Assembly: GCF_016775705.1 (NCBI RefSeq)
Contig: NZ_CP068760.1
Span: forward strand, 1 to 64,000
Source: Chryseobacterium cucumeris
Lineage (GTDB): Bacteria; Bacteroidota; Bacteroidia; Flavobacteriales; Weeksellaceae
Reading direction: 5' to 3'
Length of the DNA stretch: 64,000 nucleotides
How positions within the stretch are numbered: position 1 is the first letter of the stretch; each line of letters begins with the position of its first letter. A program made the position numbers and the translations under genes. Positions 52,522-62,904 of the stretch are shown piece after piece. The notes under the pieces were generated by a model. The model searched no databases. It was not told the origin of the DNA and saw nothing but the letters and a program-made list of their open reading frames with translations.

Positions 52522-53163
52522 TTAGTCTGATTTCTCAGAATATTCCTTTGCAGGATTACCTTTTACCATTTTATTATCTCCAATGTTACCAACCACATTG
52601 CTTCCTATACCAATAAGACTTCCATTGCCTATCTTTACTCCATTTCTGAAATTTGAAGAAGCTCCCAAATAGCAGTTCTCTCCGATGATGACATCTCCAC
52701 AAATAGTATTATTCGCTGCAACCAAGGTATAATCCCCGATTTTAGAATCATGATGAACAACAGTATTAGGGAGAATACAAATATGATTTCCTATTTCTGC
52801 GTTTGCAGTAGCTACAACTCCGGCCATAATAAGGACGTTTTTTCCTACCTTTACATTCCTTCCGATAACAGCTTTAGGATGGATAAGTGTTGTAAATCTG
52901 TCAGTCTCTATTTCAAGCCCATCAATTATTTGCTTTCTTTTTTTATAAGAATCAGGACTGCCATTGACAGCCAGGACTTTAGCTTCAGGAAATTCCTGAA
53001 ATGCCTCTCTGCTATAAATTTTAATGCCATACTGTTCCGTTCCGATCATCGAAGGATTATCAGAAATAAAACCTATACAACACTGCTCTTCAGACAGACA
53101 GTCTAATGCCTCAATACCAGTCCCGCTATAAGGAAATATTAATATTTCTTCTTTAGTTTTCAA
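52522..53163 (-). CDS. Sugar O- or N-acetyltransferase (NeuD/PglD-like)
   Basis: A 213-residue protein with an N-terminal PglD/NeuD-like Rossmann domain ([16 protein letters not shown]) and a C-terminal hexapeptide beta-helix ([13 protein letters not shown] to [12 protein letters not shown]) with [13 protein letters not shown], which holds the likely catalytic histidine pair. Overlaps the epimerase gene by 11 bases. It probably acetylates the amino sugar made with the DegT enzyme at 54142-55248. Confidence 0.85.
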   Translation of the reverse strand: MKTKEEILIFPYSGTGIEALDCLSEEQCCIGFISDNPSMIGTEQYGIKIYSREAFQEFPEAKVLAVNGSPDSYKKRKQIIDGLEIETDRFTTLIHPKAVIGRNVKVGKNVLIMAGVVATANAEIGNHICILPNTVVHHDSKIGDYTLVAANNTICGDVIIGENCYLGASSNFRNGVKIGNGSLIGIGSNVVGNIGDNKMVKGNPAKEYSEKSD

Positions 53164-54109
53164 TAGATTTAAAGTATTCAGCTGTTCTTAAAATACCTTC
53201 TTCAAGATCTACTTTTGCTTCAAAGCCTAAAATTTCTTTTGATTTTGCTACACTTGGGATTCTCATTTCAATGTCAGCACTAAGAGCATCTTTGAAGATG
53301 ATTTTACTGTTGCTCTTCAGTACTCTGCATACAGATTCAGCTAAACCTAATGTTGTAATAACCGTTCTCTGGTTACCTAGGTTAAAGCTTTCTCCGATAG
53401 CTTTCGGATCTTCAATACATCTGATCAGGCAGTCTACAAAATCATCAACAAAGCACCAGGCTCTGATTGCCGTACCGTCTCCATAGATATAGATATCTTC
53501 ATTTTTAAGCGCTTTTTTGATGAAAATCTGTAAAGCACCTTCCCCGGTTTGTCCAGGACCATATACGTTGAAAGGTCTTACAGTAACCACCGGAAGTTTA
53601 TGCTGCTTGTAATACGCGTGAGCCAAATGTTCTCCGGCAAGCTTACTTACTGCATATACCCATCTTGCTTCTCCTACGCTTCCTGCAACCGCAGTGTCTT
53701 CTTCTCTACTTTTGAAAGCGTGGCTACCAAAAATTTCAGAAGTACTGAAGTCTACAAATCTGTCTTTTATTCCATTTATTTTTGCTGCTTCCAACGCATT
53801 CGCAGTTCCGATCATGTTTACGCTCATTGTTCTTACCGGATCTTTGATTACAGTATCAATACCTGCAATACCTGCTGCGTGAACAACAACGTCAGCACCT
53901 TTCATGCTTTCTGTTAAAAATGCTAAGTCTAAAACATCTCCTTTGATGACCGTCAAATTCTGGTGATTTGCTAACCCGCTTGAACTTAATGTATCTCTGT
54001 GAAAGTTATCATACACCACAATTTTATTATTCTCTATGTAATGTTTAATCAGAGTATTGGCAATAAATCCTGCACCTCCGGTGATAAAAATCGTTTTGTT
54101 AGTTATCAT
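53153..54109 (-). CDS. NAD-dependent sugar epimerase/dehydratase
   Basis: A 318-residue extended short-chain dehydrogenase: [14 protein letters not shown] loop, [20 protein letters not shown] with the catalytic Tyr-x3-Lys, and [12 protein letters not shown]. The C-terminal substrate domain follows. It sits with a DegT aminotransferase (54142-55248) and an acetyltransferase (52522-53163), so it likely makes the keto sugar of a further amino sugar. Exact reaction unknown; UDP-GlcNAc or UDP-Glc epimerase-like and decarboxylase-like functions are possible. Confidence 0.85.
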   Translation of the reverse strand: MITNKTIFITGGAGFIANTLIKHYIENNKIVVYDNFHRDTLSSSGLANHQNLTVIKGDVLDLAFLTESMKGADVVVHAAGIAGIDTVIKDPVRTMSVNMIGTANALEAAKINGIKDRFVDFSTSEIFGSHAFKSREEDTAVAGSVGEARWVYAVSKLAGEHLAHAYYKQHKLPVVTVRPFNVYGPGQTGEGALQIFIKKALKNEDIYIYGDGTAIRAWCFVDDFVDCLIRCIEDPKAIGESFNLGNQRTVITTLGLAESVCRVLKSNSKIIFKDALSADIEMRIPSVAKSKEILGFEAKVDLEEGILRTAEYFKSIEN

Positions 54110-54141
54110 TTTAAATAAATTTTTTTTGATTCGTTATATCG

Positions 54142-55248
54142 TTATATTTTGTTGACTATTTGCGAGATTTTGAAGACTGTATCTTCTGTCAGTTTTTCAT
54201 ACAATGGTAAGGCAATTCCCTTAGAATATGCCCTGTAAGCATTCGGGAACTTTTCTCTATAATCCAGATTGTATTTGTCTGCATAGTATTTCATAGCAGG
54301 AATACATTGAGCTCCGTAGTTTGCCCCAATTTTATTACTTCTTAAAAATTCAAGCACTTCATTTTGCTGTAAACTGTCGTCGATTAAGACGTGAAAAGTC
54401 TGCCATGTATGGTTTCTTCCTTCAGGCACTACAGGTAATGTGATCTTTGGGTTATTAATTTCCGATAGATACACCTCTGCCAAAGTTTGTTTCATCGTAA
54501 GGATATTATCCAGTCTCTGGATCTGGCTGTGAGCCAGTGCTGCCTGAAAGTCTGTCATTCTATAGTTGTATCCTGCTTCTACAAATTCCATTCTGCCATC
54601 CTGCATTTCAATACCATGATTTCTAAGTATTCTTATCTTAGCTGAATACCCGGCATTATTTGTTGTCAGAATTCCTCCCTCACCGCTTGTAATACTTTTA
54701 CGCGGATGTAACGAGAATGAACCGAAATCACCAAATGTCCCTACTTTTTTGTTATTCTGGGTTGCTCCCAAAGCACATGCAGCATCTTCAATAACATACA
54801 GATTATGCTCGCGGGCAATATCCATTACACTTTCTATGTCGCAGGCTAAACCAAACTCATGAACAGGGATAATAGCTTTTGTATTCGGAGTAATAACTTC
54901 TTTTATTTTATTGACATCAATATTAAATGTATTTTCATCAATATCTACAAAAATACATTTTGCGCCTACCAGTTCCACTACATTAGCTGTAGCCACATAA
55001 CTGAATGCAGGTACAATGACTTCATCACCAGCACCAATTCCTAATGTAATTAATGCCAGGTGCAAAGTAGAAGTTCCGTTACTCAGAGCTGAAGCATATT
55101 CTGCTCCCAAATAATCAGAGAAGAAGGTTTCTAATAAACCAACATTCTCTCCCTGCACCAGCATTCCTGATTTTAAAACATCCACAACACGGTTAATATC
55201 TGTTTCATTAATATCCGGGCTTGCCAGCGGAACAAAATTTGACAACAT
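54142..55248 (-). CDS. DegT/DnrJ-family PLP aminotransferase
   Basis: A 368-residue sugar aminotransferase: SNGTSTLHLALITLG near the PLP phosphate site, VIEDAACALGAT and the internal-aldimine lysine in SLHPRKSITSGEGG. The PLASPDINETDINRVVDVLKSG start is closer to perosamine-synthase-like enzymes than to WbpE. It lies two bases downstream of the WbpB-like gene and upstream of an epimerase and an acetyltransferase that may act in the same branch. Confidence 0.88.
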   Translation of the reverse strand: MLSNFVPLASPDINETDINRVVDVLKSGMLVQGENVGLLETFFSDYLGAEYASALSNGTSTLHLALITLGIGAGDEVIVPAFSYVATANVVELVGAKCIFVDIDENTFNIDVNKIKEVITPNTKAIIPVHEFGLACDIESVMDIAREHNLYVIEDAACALGATQNNKKVGTFGDFGSFSLHPRKSITSGEGGILTTNNAGYSAKIRILRNHGIEMQDGRMEFVEAGYNYRMTDFQAALAHSQIQRLDNILTMKQTLAEVYLSEINNPKITLPVVPEGRNHTWQTFHVLIDDSLQQNEVLEFLRSNKIGANYGAQCIPAMKYYADKYNLDYREKFPNAYRAYSKGIALPLYEKLTEDTVFKISQIVNKI

Positions 55249-55250
55249 AA

Positions 55251-56270
55251 TTAGTTTTTTAATTGATAAATCCTTTCAATAATATCTACTACTTTCAACC
55301 CTTCCAAAGCATTTGTTGTAATAGTATTTCGTCCTTTTAACACGTCTACTACATTTTCAATAATGTAGTGATGGTTGGCTGCAGAGCCTTTGTATGCGCC
55401 ATAATCATTTCCAGGGTTTGTAGGTGGTAATTCTGGCATTACATAATCTTTCACATTGCATACCTCCACTTTATCCATATATTGGCCGCCAATTTTTATA
55501 GCACCGTTCTCTGCAATAATTGTCATTGAACTTTCAAGGTTTTGATTCCATACTGAAGTAGAATAGTTTAATGCTCCCATCCCACCGTTTACGAAATCGA
55601 AACTAATAAATCCTGAGTCTTCAAAATCTGTAAGAGTCTGATGATTAAAATCTGCAAATTTTGCCTGTATATTGGTAATATCACCGAAAAGCCAATACAT
55701 AATATCGATAAAATGAGAAAACTGTGTAAATAATGTTCCTCCATCCAGATTTTTCTTTCCGTGCCATGACTCCGGCTTATAATATCTGTCATCACGATTC
55801 CAGTAGCAATTAAGCTGAACCATGTATATTTCACCCAATTTTCCGTTTTCTACCATACCTTTCACCCAAGCAGAAGGTGGAGAGTAACGGTTTTGCATTA
55901 CCGCAAAAACCTGTTTGTGTTTGTGCAAAGCCTGGAAAATAAGTTTTTCCGCATCCTGCTTGTTCAAAGTCATTGGTTTTTCCACTACAATATGCTTTCC
56001 GGCATCAATGGCTTTATAAGATTGTTCAAAGTGGAATCCGTTGGGAGAAGCGATATTGATAACATCTGCTTCTATCCCTGATTTCAAAAATTCATCTAAC
56101 GATGCAAAGAAAGGAACATCGTAGCTTTCAATTCCTAAAGCAGCTTTATCCTTTATGTCTATAAGAGCTACAAGCTCACATTCTGAATTTCTTGTGATCA
56201 TCTCGGCATGTCTCTTGCCAATATGTCCGCAGCCCACTACTGCAAATTTTATTTTTTCACTCATTTGCAT
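55251..56270 (-). CDS. Gfo/Idh/MocA-family oxidoreductase (WbpB/WlbA-like)
   Basis: A 339-residue NAD-dependent dehydrogenase. It opens with AVVGCGHIGKRHAEMI, the Rossmann loop of the family; EKPMTLNKQDAEKLI holds the catalytic lysine; QLNCYWNRDDRYYKPESWHGKKNLDGGTLFTQFSHFID (a landmark region about 150-185) is typical of the WlbA/WbpB branch. These oxidise the 3-hydroxyl of UDP-GlcNAcA and, in the family, re-oxidise the bound NADH with 2-oxoglutarate, making 2-hydroxyglutarate. Its partners here are the WbpD, WbpE and WbpA-like genes upstream and, notably, an L-2-hydroxyglutarate oxidase. Confidence 0.88.
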   Translation of the reverse strand: MQMSEKIKFAVVGCGHIGKRHAEMITRNSECELVALIDIKDKAALGIESYDVPFFASLDEFLKSGIEADVINIASPNGFHFEQSYKAIDAGKHIVVEKPMTLNKQDAEKLIFQALHKHKQVFAVMQNRYSPPSAWVKGMVENGKLGEIYMVQLNCYWNRDDRYYKPESWHGKKNLDGGTLFTQFSHFIDIMYWLFGDITNIQAKFADFNHQTLTDFEDSGFISFDFVNGGMGALNYSTSVWNQNLESSMTIIAENGAIKIGGQYMDKVEVCNVKDYVMPELPPTNPGNDYGAYKGSAANHHYIIENVVDVLKGRNTITTNALEGLKVVDIIERIYQLKN

Positions 56271-56272
56271 AT

Positions 56273-56845
56273 TTAAATTTTTGAAACTTTATTATTTTCT
56301 AATTTATATTTTTCTCCACTTTCTTCACAAACGGCAATATTATCTGCATCAAACTGAAGTTTATGCCCGAATTCGCTCATCCAACCCATTTGTCTGGCTG
56401 GGTTTCCCACTACCAATGCATAATCCGGAACTTCTTTTGTAACCACAGCTCCTGCACCGATAAAAGCGTACTGACCTATATTGTGCCCGCAAACGATAGT
56501 TGCATTAGCACCGATGGAGGCACCTTTTCCAACATGAGTCTTCAGATATTCATTTTTTCTGTTTACTGCACTTCTGGGATTTATCACATTGGTAAAAACC
56601 ATTGAAGGACCTAAGAAAACGTCATCATCACATGTTACTCCTTCATAGATGGAAACATTATTCTGAACTTTTACATTTTTCCCCAAAACGACTTTAGGTG
56701 AAATGACAACATTCTGTCCAATATTGCATTTTTCGCCCAAAATGCAACCTGTCATCAGATGTGAAAAGTGCCAAATTTTGGTTCCGTTTCCTATTTGACA
56801 TCCATCGTCAATAACGGCCGTTTCGTGTGCAAAAAAATCCGACAT
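56273..56845 (-). CDS. UDP-GlcNAc3NA N-acetyltransferase (WbpD/WlbB-like)
   Basis: A 190-residue left-handed beta-helix: DDGCQIGNGTKIWHFSHLMTG, IGQNVVISPKVVLG, NVINPRSAVNRKNEY loop and HVGKGASIGANATIVCGHNIG. The WHFSH and RSAVNRK features match WbpD/WlbB, which acetylates the 3-amino group of UDP-GlcNAc3NA. It lies between wbpE-like and wbpB-like genes, which supports this role. Confidence 0.9.
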   Translation of the reverse strand: MSDFFAHETAVIDDGCQIGNGTKIWHFSHLMTGCILGEKCNIGQNVVISPKVVLGKNVKVQNNVSIYEGVTCDDDVFLGPSMVFTNVINPRSAVNRKNEYLKTHVGKGASIGANATIVCGHNIGQYAFIGAGAVVTKEVPDYALVVGNPARQMGWMSEFGHKLQFDADNIAVCEESGEKYKLENNKVSKI

Positions 56846-56857
56846 ATCTGCTTTATA

Positions 56858-57982
56858 TTAATTAAAATAATTCTTAATTTCTGTAATAATAATATCCAGT
56901 ACTTCCTGATCAAATTCTGTATGTACAGGAAGAGAGATTACTTCTTTGCAAAGCTTCTCTGTAACCGGAAGACTAAAACCTTCTTTCACATATTGAAGAA
57001 AAGCTTCCTGTTTGTAAAGAGGCAAAGGATAATATATCATACTTGGAATATTCTTTTCTGCCAGATATTTTTGTAATCCATCTCTTTTTCCATTTTTCAC
57101 TCTAAGGGTATACTGATGAAATACATGGGTAGAATTCGCAGCTCTTTTAGGAGTTTGAATTTCTGATATACCAGCAAGATTGGCATCATAATAATCCGCC
57201 ATTCTGTTTCTGGAAGCTGAATACTCATCCAAATGTTTAAGCTTAATTTTCAATACTGCAGCCTGAATGGTATCCAATCTTGAGTTACAGCCTAAAACTT
57301 TATGATAGTATTTCTTTTCCTGACCGTGATTAGCAATCATTCTGATTTTGAAAGCCAGTTCATCATCATTCGTCATCAATGCACCTCCATCGCCATAACA
57401 TCCAAGGTTTTTTGACGGAAAAAACGAAGTACATCCGATATGTCCGATAGTTCCCGTTTTTTTTACAGTTCCATCTGAAAATGTATAATCAGAGCCTATT
57501 GCCTGAGCGTTATCTTCTATAACAAAAAGGTTGTGTTTTTCTGCAAATTTAAGAATTTGTTCCATATCAGCACTTTGGCCATATAAATGAACAGGAACAA
57601 TCGCTTTGGTATTGGGGGTAAGATATTTTTCAAGACCTTCCAGCTGTATATCAAAAGTATCTTCATTTACATCTACCATTACAGGTTTTAATCCTAAAAG
57701 ACCAATAACTTCAGCAGTCGCTACGTAGGTGAAAGCAGGGCAGATTATTTCATCTCCAGGCTGCAGCTTAAAGGCCATCATGGCAATCTGAAGAGCATCT
57801 GTTCCGTTAGCACATGGAATCACATGTTTTACTCCCAGATATTTTTCAAAATCCTGTTGAAATTCTTTTACAGCAGGACCATTAATAAATGCAGTATTAT
57901 CAATACATTCCTGAATACTAATATCTACCTCTTGTTTTATTTTCAGGTACTGACCTTTAAGGTCAACCATTTGAATTTTCAT
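56858..57982 (-). CDS. UDP-GlcNAc(3NH2)A aminotransferase (WbpE/WlbC-like)
   Basis: A 374-residue PLP enzyme: MVDLKGQYLKIKQEVD start, VIPCANGTDALQIAMMAFKLQ, VIEDNAQAIGSDY and the PLP lysine in SFFPSKNLGCYGDGGAL. These match WbpE/WlbC closely; that enzyme adds the 3-amino group with glutamate as donor to the keto sugar made by WbpB. With WbpA-, B- and D-like neighbours it makes UDP-2,3-diacetamido-2,3-dideoxy-glucuronate. Confidence 0.9.
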   Translation of the reverse strand: MKIQMVDLKGQYLKIKQEVDISIQECIDNTAFINGPAVKEFQQDFEKYLGVKHVIPCANGTDALQIAMMAFKLQPGDEIICPAFTYVATAEVIGLLGLKPVMVDVNEDTFDIQLEGLEKYLTPNTKAIVPVHLYGQSADMEQILKFAEKHNLFVIEDNAQAIGSDYTFSDGTVKKTGTIGHIGCTSFFPSKNLGCYGDGGALMTNDDELAFKIRMIANHGQEKKYYHKVLGCNSRLDTIQAAVLKIKLKHLDEYSASRNRMADYYDANLAGISEIQTPKRAANSTHVFHQYTLRVKNGKRDGLQKYLAEKNIPSMIYYPLPLYKQEAFLQYVKEGFSLPVTEKLCKEVISLPVHTEFDQEVLDIIITEIKNYFN

Positions 57983-58013
57983 ATTTTAGTTTTTTGAGTG
58001 GATATAAAGTGTT

Positions 58014-59204
58014 TTAACTTATAATAAGTTCACTAATTTTATTTCCTATAGAAAGGCAAGATGTAGCCGCCGGAGAAGGAGCATTTCTAACATGAATAAT
58101 ATTTCCGTTTTTCACGATGTCAAAATCATCAATCAATCCTCCATTTCTGTCACAAGCCTGTGCTCTAACTCCTGAACCTCCTGATAAAAGATCATTCTCC
58201 TGTATTTCCGGTAGAAGTTTCTGAAGTGCTTTTGTAAATGCAGATTTGGAAAGTGAACGGTACATTTCTCCCATTCCCGTTTTACCATATTTTGCTACAA
58301 TTTTTCTAAATCCTGGCCATAGCATGGTTTGCATGGTTTCATTGAAATTGAAATCGAAAAAATGGTATCCTTCTTTTTTGAAGGCCAGAACAGCATTAGG
58401 GCCGGCTTCAATATTACCGTCAATCATTCTGGTAAAGTGAACACCGAGAAATGGAAAACTGGGGTCAGGTACCGGGTAAATAAGATGTTTTACCAGGTAT
58501 TTTTTTTCATCCTTGATTTTATAATATTCTCCCCTGAAAGGAATAATGACCACATCATTTTTTTCATTGGTCATTTTGGTTATCTTATCAGAATATAATC
58601 CTGCACAGGAAATAAGTTTTTTGGTCTTAAACTCGGAAATATTAGTGCTGACAATAATTTCAGATCCTTTATCAATAATGTTTTTTACTTCATTATTAAA
58701 TCTTACTTCACCTCCTGATTCTTCAAAAAGTTCTTTTATTTTTTTTGCGATTCCAGGATAGTCGATAATTCCGGTTTGTGGAACTTTAATTGCTTTTACG
58801 CCTTCACAGTGGGGTTCAATTTCGCGAAATTCTTCTCTGGAAAGATATTTTAAATCCTGAAGTCCGTTTTCAACTCCTCTTTTATATATATTATCTAAAA
58901 GGGGTAATTCTTCCTGTGAAGTAGCTACAATTATTTTTCCGCAAAGATCATATCGTATGCCGTATTTCTCAGCAAAGTTAATAACGGAATTATACCCTTC
59001 GATACAGTTTTTAGCTTTAAGGCTTCCCGGTTTGTAATAAATCCCACTATGGATTACTCCACTGTTATGTCCCGATTGGTGCAATGCCACATCGTTTTCT
59101 TTTTCCAAAATGAGAATCTTAGAATCAGGATTTTTCAGCTTAGTCTGATAGGCTGTAGCCAATCCTACCAGACCTGCACCAATGATTATAATATCATAGC
59201 TCAT
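58014..59204 (-). CDS. lhgO: L-2-hydroxyglutarate oxidase
   Basis: FAD-dependent dehydrogenase/oxidase that converts L-2-hydroxyglutarate to 2-oxoglutarate. The 396-residue protein has an N-terminal dinucleotide loop GAGLVGLATA, HQSGHNSGVIHSGIYYKPGSLKA with the FAD-binding His segment, and GGSGVRAQACDRNGGLIDDF near the C terminus, all typical of LhgO. It is normally a metabolic repair enzyme, and its place between a WbpE-like gene and a UDP-sugar dehydrogenase gene is unusual. In the WbpB family the bound NADH is re-oxidised with 2-oxoglutarate, giving 2-hydroxyglutarate, so this enzyme may recycle that by-product. That link is inferred. Confidence 0.9.
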   Translation of the reverse strand: MSYDIIIIGAGLVGLATAYQTKLKNPDSKILILEKENDVALHQSGHNSGVIHSGIYYKPGSLKAKNCIEGYNSVINFAEKYGIRYDLCGKIIVATSQEELPLLDNIYKRGVENGLQDLKYLSREEFREIEPHCEGVKAIKVPQTGIIDYPGIAKKIKELFEESGGEVRFNNEVKNIIDKGSEIIVSTNISEFKTKKLISCAGLYSDKITKMTNEKNDVVIIPFRGEYYKIKDEKKYLVKHLIYPVPDPSFPFLGVHFTRMIDGNIEAGPNAVLAFKKEGYHFFDFNFNETMQTMLWPGFRKIVAKYGKTGMGEMYRSLSKSAFTKALQKLLPEIQENDLLSGGSGVRAQACDRNGGLIDDFDIVKNGNIIHVRNAPSPAATSCLSIGNKISELIIS

Positions 59205-59210
59205 GATCTT

Positions 59211-60506
59211 TTATAATCTTGCATCAACCAGATTTCTGTCTAAACATGCTTTGGTATCAAAAACCACTGCATTTTCTTTTTTAAGCAGATCCAGATCCAT
59301 TTCCAGGAACTCATTATGAGATACTGCAATCACTAAAGAATCATACTTTTTACCTTCCTGAAGAACGTCAAGAATATCAATTCCATATTCGTGCTTTACT
59401 TCTTCTTTGCTTGCCCACGGATCATAAATATCAACATTTACTCCGAAATCAGCAAGTTCTCTATAGATATCTACAACTTTAGTATTTCTGACATCCGGAC
59501 AGTTTTCTTTGAATGTAACTCCTAAAATCAGCGCATTCGAATTTTTGATCACTCCTCCTTTTGCAATCAGAAGCTTCACGACTTTAGCAGCCACAAACTT
59601 TGCAATAGAATCGTTTACTCGTCTTCCAGATAAGATCACATCTGGATGATATCCCAGCTGTTCCGCTTTGTGTGCAAGATAATAAGGATCTACGGAAATA
59701 CAGTGTCCTCCCACCAATCCTGGTTTATACTTAAGGAAATTATATTTTGTTCCTGCAGCTTCCAATACATCATTCGTATCAATACCTACCCTATCAAAGA
59801 TTAATGCTAATTCGTTAACAAAAGAAATATTAACATCTCTCTGTGCATTTTCAATAGCTTTTGAAGCTTCTGCAACTTTAATACTAGGTGCTTTATGAGT
59901 TCCGGCTGTAATGATTTTCTTATATAGATTATCTACTTCTTCGGCAATCTTTTCTGTAGAACCTGAAGTTACTTTTTTAACACTGGTAAGCGTATTTACT
60001 TTATCTCCCGGATTAATTCTTTCCGGAGAATAGCCTACAAAAAAGTCTTCATTAAACTTAAGTCCTGAATATTTTTCAAGAACCGGCACACATTCTTCTT
60101 CTGTACACCCAGGAAAAACTGTAGATTCATAAATAACAATATCATCTTTTTTAATAATTTCTCCCAACATTTTTGAGGCCGAAATCAATGGATTAAGATC
60201 GGGAGCATTATATTTATCAATAGGGGTAGGAACTGTTACAATGAAAACATTAGCTTCAGCAATATCAGATAACTGGCTTGTTGCTTTATAACCTAAAGAG
60301 CCATTAGATTCCCTGTATTTTTTCAGTCCGTTATTTAATTTATCAACATCAGCTTCAAGCGTTATATCCTTTCCGTTATTAAGCTGATCAACACGCTGTG
60401 TATTGATATCAAATCCAAAGACAGGATAATGATCTGCAAATTCAAGAGATAAAGGAAGACCTACATAACCCTGGCCTATAACCGCTATTTTATATGTTGT
60501 TGCCAT
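59211..60506 (-). CDS. UDP-N-acetylhexosamine 6-dehydrogenase (WbpA/TviB type)
   Basis: A 431-residue nucleotide-sugar dehydrogenase: GQGYVGLPLSLEFA NAD loop, GYSPERINPGD, KVAEASKAIENAQRDVNISFVNELA helix, the catalytic-cysteine segment GLVGGHCISVDPYYLAHKA, and a C-terminal UDP-binding domain (GVTFKENCPDVRNTK). The family oxidises C6 of UDP-GlcNAc (WbpA) or UDP-GalNAc to the uronic acid. With WbpB/D/E-like genes downstream it probably starts the diacetamido uronic-acid route. It overlaps the wzc stop codon by one base. Confidence 0.92.
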   Translation of the reverse strand: MATTYKIAVIGQGYVGLPLSLEFADHYPVFGFDINTQRVDQLNNGKDITLEADVDKLNNGLKKYRESNGSLGYKATSQLSDIAEANVFIVTVPTPIDKYNAPDLNPLISASKMLGEIIKKDDIVIYESTVFPGCTEEECVPVLEKYSGLKFNEDFFVGYSPERINPGDKVNTLTSVKKVTSGSTEKIAEEVDNLYKKIITAGTHKAPSIKVAEASKAIENAQRDVNISFVNELALIFDRVGIDTNDVLEAAGTKYNFLKYKPGLVGGHCISVDPYYLAHKAEQLGYHPDVILSGRRVNDSIAKFVAAKVVKLLIAKGGVIKNSNALILGVTFKENCPDVRNTKVVDIYRELADFGVNVDIYDPWASKEEVKHEYGIDILDVLQEGKKYDSLVIAVSHNEFLEMDLDLLKKENAVVFDTKACLDRNLVDARL

Positions 60507-62896
60507 TAACTAAATTTATTTTTTATTTTTTGAAACCAAGATTGTTCTGTATGCTGGTTATAGCCATAACCGTATTTGTTACTATATCCTAAATTTTCTC
60601 TGCTTACATCATTAAGAACAAATCCTACATTTCTGATTTTTTTCTGATCAATATTTCGGTTGGCAAATTCCAATAATGCCTTTTCTGTGTATTTAGATCT
60701 GGAAACATAAATGGTTACATCAGAAAGTTCAGCAATAAGGAAAGTATCTGTTACAAGAAGCAATGGCGCAGTATCAAGAATAATATATTCATATTTTTCT
60801 TTCAATTCCGTCAGAAGAATTTCATAACGGCCGTTAGATAGCAATTCTGTCGGGTTCGGTGGAATCATTCCTGAATAAATTACATCCAGATAAGGATTAA
60901 AAGATGATACATGAATAATGTCTTCAAGTTTAGTATCGTCATTGTAAAGATACTCCGTAAGCCCGGCAAGTCCTTTTCTGGCAGGATTATATCTCTGAAG
61001 CTGCGGGTTTCTGATATCAGACCCTATGATAATTGCTTTTTTCTTAGGATTGGCTAATGTTAAAGCCAAGTTTACAGATGTGAATGTTTTCCCTTCTCCT
61101 TTTACCGTTGAAGTAACAAATACTATTTTTCCTTTTTTCTCTTTTGAAAGCATGAAATTCATATTGGTAATAAGAATTCTGAATGCTTCCGCCATAGGAG
61201 TAATATCATTCATTTTAACAATCTCAGAGTCTCCTTTTTCAAGACTTGGCAGTTCTGCAATAATAGGTGCATGTACCAGCTTTTCAAGATCGTGTTTTGT
61301 AACAACCTTATTGTTGAAAATAGTAGATAAATAAATAATCAAAAATGGAATTAAAAGTCCCAAAAACAATGATGAAATAAGGACAATCTTTCTGTTAGGT
61401 GCAATAGGGCTTGATGACGCGTATGCTTTATCTATTATTCTTGCTTTAGGAGCAGTAATAGACTCAGCAATTGCTGTTTCTTCTCTCTTTTGAAGTAATA
61501 ACAAGTATAAATTCTCCTTAATCTGCTGCTGTCTTTCAATACTTCTGAACATTTTTTCAATAGAAGGAAGTTTAGATATTTTATCTGAAACTTTATTCTG
61601 CTCACCAAGATATTCATTTCTTGCCAGCTCAAGACCTGTTTTGTTTCTCTGCAAACTCTGCTCAATAGATTGACGCATTGTGTTGATCTGTTTGGTAATA
61701 TCTACCACTGTTGGGTTTTCTACAGTTGCAGACTCTAAAAACCTGTTTCTCTGAAGAACAAGCTGGTTGTAAGTAGCAATTCCTGCAATAGCTTCAGGGT
61801 TTTTCAGTCCTACATTGGAAGGTAAAGCCTGATACTGGCCCTGTTTATTTACAAAACTGATCAAAGCATTAGTAAGTTCCAGCTGCGCATCTACATCAAG
61901 CTGTTTTTCTCTTGCTGCGGCAGAACTTTCCAGGCTTATTTTTGCTTCTGTTTCAAGATCTGTAAGGTTATTTTTGGATTTAAATATTTCTTTTTGACTT
62001 TCTACATCCCCAAGTTCTCCAGTAAGTCTTTTAATTCTGTCTTCAATAAAGTCCAATGTCTTTTTAGATTCAGAATTCTTATCTAAAATAGCGTCATTGT
62101 TATATGCTACAACCAAAGCATTAAGTACATCTTCCGCTTTTGTAATTTGTGGATAGCTCATATCCAATTTTAATACAGTAGCATCCTTATTAATTAAGCT
62201 AACCGCAAGCATGCTTTGCAGCATGTCTACTTTTGCATCTACTGTTGAAATGTAAAGTTCAAGATCATTCAGATTTACTTTTTTTAAAGCAGCCGGATTA
62301 TATTTATCATTTTTAGTGATAATAATATTGGCAAAGGGAAGACCTATTGTCTTACCATAACCGGTAATAATTTCTTTTTGAGGTTCGTCTGTACTTACTA
62401 TTAGTTTTTCCCCCTCTATTTTTAGCAGAACAGGAGTAGAAATCCCCCCCGGTTTTTCATTAATTACCCTTACTTCAATCGGTGAGGTATCTTTATAGAG
62501 TTCAATTTTTCTAAGTTTAGACTTTGCAAAAATATCGGTCTGAAGGTTTTTATTAATGACTACTTCTTTCATTAGTCTTTTTGACTTCAGCATCTCAATT
62601 TCATTAGCAATACTGTTTGTTTTCAGACCACCTAAATTCGAAAAGTCTGGTAAAACACCCAAATCATTATTTATGGGAGACGAGGAGTTTTTAGCATCTT
62701 TTACAAGTACTGTTGTCTGTACATTGTAAACAGGAGTCATAAACTTCAATGCAATATAGCCAATTACCAAAGCAATAAAGGCACTCAGAGCAAACCACGG
62801 CCATTTTCTTAAATAGGGCTTTACTATTTCATTAATATCAATATTCCTTGAACTATTTTCTACTTCTAAAGGTGCTGAAGACTGTTGGGTGTTCAT
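60506..62896 (-). CDS. wzc: Wzc-type polysaccharide co-polymerase with tyrosine autokinase
   Basis: A 796-residue inner-membrane protein that sets chain length and export. An N-terminal Wzz segment (about 15-110) with a membrane helix (about 35-53) is followed by long periplasmic helices (290-460) and a second membrane helix (about 505-525). A C-terminal BY-kinase domain (from about 570) has Walker [14 protein letters not shown]' [10 protein letters not shown] and Walker [15 protein letters not shown]. The tail has [11 protein letters not shown], with four clustered tyrosines that are probable autophosphorylation sites. It has the fused kinase, as in proteobacterial Wzc. Confidence 0.94.
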   Translation of the reverse strand: MNTQQSSAPLEVENSSRNIDINEIVKPYLRKWPWFALSAFIALVIGYIALKFMTPVYNVQTTVLVKDAKNSSSPINNDLGVLPDFSNLGGLKTNSIANEIEMLKSKRLMKEVVINKNLQTDIFAKSKLRKIELYKDTSPIEVRVINEKPGGISTPVLLKIEGEKLIVSTDEPQKEIITGYGKTIGLPFANIIITKNDKYNPAALKKVNLNDLELYISTVDAKVDMLQSMLAVSLINKDATVLKLDMSYPQITKAEDVLNALVVAYNNDAILDKNSESKKTLDFIEDRIKRLTGELGDVESQKEIFKSKNNLTDLETEAKISLESSAAAREKQLDVDAQLELTNALISFVNKQGQYQALPSNVGLKNPEAIAGIATYNQLVLQRNRFLESATVENPTVVDITKQINTMRQSIEQSLQRNKTGLELARNEYLGEQNKVSDKISKLPSIEKMFRSIERQQQIKENLYLLLLQKREETAIAESITAPKARIIDKAYASSSPIAPNRKIVLISSLFLGLLIPFLIIYLSTIFNNKVVTKHDLEKLVHAPIIAELPSLEKGDSEIVKMNDITPMAEAFRILITNMNFMLSKEKKGKIVFVTSTVKGEGKTFTSVNLALTLANPKKKAIIIGSDIRNPQLQRYNPARKGLAGLTEYLYNDDTKLEDIIHVSSFNPYLDVIYSGMIPPNPTELLSNGRYEILLTELKEKYEYIILDTAPLLLVTDTFLIAELSDVTIYVSRSKYTEKALLEFANRNIDQKKIRNVGFVLNDVSRENLGYSNKYGYGYNQHTEQSWFQKIKNKFS

Positions 62897-62904
62897 TAAT
62901 TTTT

